The notes beneath the pieces are model-generated. The model was not told where the DNA came from, ran no database searches, and saw only the letters and a program-made list of their open reading frames with translations. From Apium graveolens (lineage: Eukaryota; Streptophyta; Magnoliopsida; Apiales; Apiaceae), in assembly GCF_009905375.1 (NCBI RefSeq), contig NC_133653.1:86282079-86346078 (forward strand): a DNA stretch of 64,000 nucleotides, in the 5' to 3' direction. Shown one piece after another: positions 60,267-64,000 of this stretch; the first letter of the stretch is position 1; each line of letters starts with the position of its first letter. A program made the position numbers and the translations under genes.

Positions 60267-60804
60267 TGTTATGGATTAAAACTACTATATATAATTGCTG
60301 TATTTAATACTAAGGAACGTGAGCTCCAAGGCTCGATTTGACTGCTCTTGTGTTTCGTGACTCAATCTGCCTTAACAAGATGCCTACGTACCTTGCTGAT
60401 TGCCAAGGATCAAGTCAAAAAAACGTAGTTCTGATTTGTGGGGTGAGACCCCTTATATAGATGTTGGTGGTCCTTGAATTGGACTTGGTATAGGAGACTT
60501 GGTGGGCAAGTCTCATAATTAGAATGGACTTTGGAGTCCTAGATAGTAGGAAACTGATTCCTTATCCTTTTAGGTCCCCTTGAGGCTTATCTATAAGGAT
60601 TTATATCCTTATCAGGACTCTTCTCAACAGCTGATTTTTCCCTTATTAATTAATTACGAAATTAATTAATAATCAGGGCTTTTGGGCCTTTTTTATTCGA
60701 CTAGACCTGATCTGGTCCATCAGGCTTAACCTTTCTGGTCTGAATATCAAACACCTTCTTATTGGGTCCAGCAGCCCATTATCAGGATTTATTTATCCCT
60801 ATCA
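60267..60804 (-). repeat. Tat element 5' LTR (538 bp)
   Basis: Pairs with 50085-50622. TATA box TATATAAGG (minus) at 60451-60459 would start the element transcript. ACCAT follows. Confidence 0.96.
60451..60459 (-). promoter_or_regulatory. Tat LTR TATA box
   Basis: The minus strand reads CTATATAAGGGG, 184 bp before the inner LTR end. Confidence 0.65.
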
Positions 60805-61308
60805 ACCATCTTCATCTTTCTCAATTTTCATCAAGATTCGGCTTCTTGGAGCATTAAAACATGTATATTTGGTGAATTTCAGTTCTCTATTGTTCTTTCT
60901 CGGGGGAGAGTCTGAGTTTTTATCGGGAATATCTATCATTTACATCAAACTATTAATTCTCCTTTTGCTTCTAGTTGTTATCTTCATCACCTCTTATTGG
61001 AGGCCGAATTCTTATTCATGTTGTTAATGTTTATGTTGATATGCTTGCCTTCCCACTCTTGTGACTTGTGTATATTTTTCAGATGGGTTTTGGCCAATGA
61101 CACTTAAAGTTATCATCCAGGGCTCCTTGCTGGGCGATTCTTGACATTGTATCATCCAAATTTGTGGCCATAAGGTCTTTTCTTTGAGTTGGTCCAGGTC
61201 GTACAAGGATTCTTTATATCCTCGTTTTATATTCATGGGAGATGCGGAACTCTTCTCATGCACCATCATTAAGTCATGCTCCTCAGGGTTTAAGAAAACT
61301 TGATGTAC
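60805..61308 (-). pseudogene. Tat-lineage gag relic, gag-side part
   Basis: Continues 49652-50084. Colinear with about 58760-59220 of the young element (shared 'ctttctcaat', 'tcttggagcatt', and the stretch coding GAKESLRDYLNRF-like sequence). Decayed. It ends at a junction with a G2-type LTR fragment. Confidence 0.7.
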
Positions 61309-61773
61309 TTTATAAAACACTTTGTACGAAGATAATGTTATCGAAATGATAATCGTATCGAAAATTTTGTATCGGGCCGCGCACGGGTCAAGCCGTAATC
61401 CGGATCGAAAAAGTCAAAACACGGAAAATGTTCAGAATTATCATATTAGGCTAGGAAGGAGTTTTCGGAAGAGTTTCGGGTTGTGAAAACGCAAAAATGG
61501 TTGAAGTTGGATGATTCCTGGCTTTATAAAATAATTTTGTAGTTATTTAGAAAATAATTAATAAATCTATAAATCAATATAAAATCATATAACACTCCAA
61601 AAATTACCAAAAATACCTTAATTATCTATATTTTATGCTGGACATGATAAAATTAACATACATATACTTTACCACATATAAATATCCACATATCAACACT
61701 AATCATCAGATAATTCACCAAAAATCACATAATAATCACATAATAATTGTTTATCAATAAAAATAATTATACG
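61309..61773 (-). repeat. Fragment of a G2-family LTR
   Basis: Matches 48925-49230 of the G2 LTR closely ('tcgggccgcgcacgggtca') but contains about 150 bp more near 61470-61640. It stops at the copia-D insertion; ATACG (61769-61773) would be the copia-D duplication. Confidence 0.8.
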
Positions 61774-63134
61774 TGTTAGGTCCCAATTTGTTTGTAGAAG
61801 GGGGGGTTGAATGCAAACAATACCGTTTAGTCGAATAAAATGCGGAATAAAATTGTGAAACAAAATTCAAGTTAAATAAAACTTTTATTAAACTTGAAAG
61901 GTGTTACAACTACGGTATCGGTTACAAGGGATTAATCTCAAATCAATTATTACAAATCTAGAATAAATTCGACATGAACTTTTTCTATTTTTGTAATTAA
62001 AAGATCAAATGCTAAATGCGATTTGAGATTAAGTTCTAGGGATTTTAATCCGCTAGATTGATACACAAGAACAAGAGAGTGATTTCTAGTTGATTGGATT
62101 TAACTTTACAAGCTAGAAATTGTAATCTTGAATTAGCAGATAAGATGAAATATTTGGCTGCTTGTTCTCTTTTTGTTCTTGGCTTCTGTTTGATTGCTCT
62201 CTGTATGTGTAAGTAAATTGGATGCTTCTGCTTCTATTTAATCAACACAGCCGAGTTCAAAATGAACTGGTATGACAATCATTTGTCCAATAATACTTTC
62301 GGTGTGACAATCTTTTAGAGCTAGCAAGACAATTAAAATGAACTAGCAAGACTTTCGGTATGACTATTGATTGTCATACCGATTGTCATATTAGTTCAAA
62401 TGAAATTGTCTTACTGAATTAATAAGTGATTTTAATCTAAATAATAATTCTATCAAGACAATCAACTGAATTAGCATGACTTTCGGTATGACAATCAATT
62501 GTCATACCGATTGTCATACTAGTACAATCAGTTGTCCTTTTAGAATTAAAACAGATTTTAATCAATTAAAATTCTGAAAAACCTTAATATTAATTCAGAA
62601 TTAATTAATCAATTAATTTAATTAATCAAATAAATTAATCTTTGCAGATATAATTTATTTTCATAATTAAATTATATGACTTAATTAATTAATAGAGAAT
62701 TAATACTAACCCTGAGCAGCATCCATTCTTCTGACAATCTTCTGAAAGTCACTGAGACTTATGAATCAATTCCGCCACTTCAATGCTGACACTCGATGTA
62801 CTATCTGGTTCATGAGTGACTAACTTTCGTGACGTTTCTTCATGTCTTGACTTTGTTGTTCTGATTGAATCCTTGTAATAAATAATACCCTGACGAGATC
62901 TCTGTCACTTGATTAAATCCACGATCTTGATTTATATCACTGAGGCATGATCAAATTCTTGAACTTCTTGCAGTGAATCTTCAAGTCTGCAGATGAACAA
63001 TGTTTCTTTATTCTTTGACAGATGTTACTTTGTGAGATCTCTCTGATGATAGATCCACTATTTACTTATTACATTCTTATTTGAGTTGAGTTAAATACTC
63101 GAATAAACGAGTAGGCTATGACATATGCCTTTCA
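61774..63134 (-). repeat. Copia-D 3' LTR (1361 bp)
   Basis: On the minus strand it starts TGAAAGGCATATG after a G-rich PPT and ends GGGACCTAACA. TATA-like TTAAATAG lies near 62233-62241 and the motif array at 62269-62534. Confidence 0.85.
62269..62534 (-). repeat. Copia-D U3 array of CGGTATGACAATC and its inverse
   Basis: About eight copies in both orientations. At 62484-62507 the arms GGTATGACAA and TTGTCATACC face each other across four bases, and a similar pair lies at 62356-62380. The array is directly upstream of the TATA-like site. Confidence 0.8.
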
Positions 63135-63147
63135 ATCTCCCCCTATT
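63135..63147 (-). other. Copia-D polypurine tract
   Basis: The minus strand reads AAATAGGGGGAGAT next to LTR start TGAAAGG. Confidence 0.85.
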
Positions 63148-63396
63148 TGCTTGTTAGACAATAACAACAAATACCTAGAGGATAACTCAACTAACAAATA
63201 AGAAAAAGATATAAACAGTAATGTAAAGTAAATAGCAGAAAAGTTCTGGATTATATTTAACATTTTCCAGATTCCAAATGAAATTTACAAGTGAATACAA
63301 GATAGATGTTCCTCTAGCCTGAACATATAACTACATTAGACTATCTTGATTCATAAAGCTCTAATCATATTACATTGAGTCTTGAGCTAATTGACT

Positions 63397-64000
63397 TCAG
63401 TTGTCTTCTCTCCTGACTTCACCTTCTTCTAAATCTTGAAGCAATTCCTTGTCAAAGACACGATCCTTTTCTGAAGTGAAGCTTGCAGGTCTGACTGGTT
63501 GAACTCCAACTGACTTCAGCTTATTCTTGAGTTGATTGTACCTTTTAACATTCTTTTCACAATAAGCTTGAATCAAGTCAGCAGCTTGAGTCTTCAACAT
63601 GGATGAATATCCAGCAGTTCTCAAATGATGTTCCATCCAGACCAGATGCTTAGTTGAGTAGTCTTTAAGAGATTGTACATCTAGCTGACAGATTTGAAGA
63701 CAATCAGACTTAAAGAATCTCACCTGATGAGGATTGTTGACCACTTGAGGACTAGCCCTGCTGGCAAACTCTTTAAGCCTTTCTCGAAGAACTTCATTCA
63801 ATTCTGAGCTTCTTTTGACTTTGTTTAAAAGAACCCAAATATCTGACAAAGAACGATTCTCAAATAGATGAAGTGACACCTTGAATGATCCTTCACTCTG
63901 ACAATATACAAAAATGCTCATCTCATTTAGGGATCTATCAAAAGCAGCTGTGATCCTTGAGACTTCAGTCTTGATAGCATTCATGTACATGTCATTGTTA
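63397..64000 (-). CDS. Copia-D terminal (env-like) ORF, C-terminal part, open at window edge
   Basis: At least 197 codons after the ATG at 63990; the frame stays open to the window edge, so this is the end of a longer ORF. It is Leu/Lys/Glu-rich and mostly helical (NEVLRERLKEFASRASPQ; NKLKSVGVQPVRP) with the acidic end DLEEGEVRREDN. It is the last ORF before the PPT, the position of the env-like ORF in copia-A to C. Similarity to those is not clear by eye. No membrane segment. Function unknown. Confidence 0.6.
   Translation of the reverse strand, partial: NNDMYMNAIKTEVSRITAAFDRSLNEMSIFVYCQSEGSFKVSLHLFENRSLSDIWVLLNKVKRSSELNEVLRERLKEFASRASPQVVNNPHQVRFFKSDCLQICQLDVQSLKDYSTKHLVWMEHHLRTAGYSSMLKTQAADLIQAYCEKNVKRYNQLKNKLKSVGVQPVRPASFTSEKDRVFDKELLQDLEEGEVRREDN

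Larger units (their letters stand above)
50085..60804 (-). mobile_element. Young Tat-lineage Ty3/gypsy element with antisense gene
   Basis: 10,720 bp flanked by ACCAT (50080-50084 and 60805-60809). LTRs are both 538 bp with one difference. Minus-strand order: LTR, PBS, gag, protease, RT, RNase H, second RNase H, integrase, then a non-coding part holding a gene on the opposite strand, tandem repeats, PPT, LTR. The second RNase H domain and the long 3' region define the Tat type. Confidence 0.95.
61774..64000 (-). mobile_element. Copia-D: SIRE-like Ty1/copia element, 3' end only
   Basis: 3' LTR, PPT and part of the last ORF on the minus strand; the rest lies right of the window. Confidence 0.82.

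Overview
The window looks like nuclear DNA of a flowering plant, probably a eudicot with a large, repeat-rich genome. It is AT-rich. Every stretch I could identify is LTR retrotransposon, and no host gene, tRNA, rRNA or CRISPR array was recognised. The species cannot be named from the sequence.

The layout is a nest of insertions, resolved from LTR ends, primer-binding sites (PBS), polypurine tracts (PPT) and target-site duplications (TSD). G1 (1-9791, minus strand) is a Tekay-like Ty3/gypsy element inserted into copia-A, whose 3' end (9792-11279) is visible. Copia-A sits exactly at the PPT/3' LTR boundary of a second Tekay-like element, G2 (minus; pieces 11280-11815, 27706-33267 and 46364-49243). 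Copia-B (11816-27700, minus, TSD ATATA) lies in the G2 internal region and carries a 4.03 kb solo LTR (16108-20135, TSD AGATT). Copia-C (33268-46358, plus, TSD GCTGC) lies in the G2 5' LTR. G2 itself entered a relic copia LTR (49244-49651). To the right is an old Tat-lineage gypsy relic (49652-50084 and 60805-61308), split by a young Tat element (50085-60804, minus, TSD ACCAT, LTRs differing at one of 538 positions). The window ends with a G2-type LTR fragment (61309-61773) into which copia-D (61774 to beyond 64000, minus) is inserted.

Copia-A to D resemble the SIRE/Maximus type: long gag, Ty1/copia pol and an extra 'env-like' ORF after pol. B and C keep gag, pol and env-like modules in order but broken; B has lost integrase core and RT. 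In B and C a TATA box lies 106-141 bp before the env-like ORF, behind an array of short motifs of the same kind as the array in the LTR U3. This suggests an internal promoter copied from, or co-evolving with, the LTR promoter. Copia-A and D also have motif arrays just upstream of their LTR TATA box, each with its own motif.

The Tat element has a nearly complete gag-pol on the minus strand (gag, knuckle, protease, RT, two RNase H domains, integrase), with one frame change and one in-frame TGA. Converging on it from the plus strand is a three-exon gene with its own TATA box, a cluster of TGGGCY promoter motifs and minisatellite DNA upstream. It is the best-preserved gene in the window. Antisense ORFs are known in some Tat elements (for example Grande); the intron layout and promoter here deserve a closer look.
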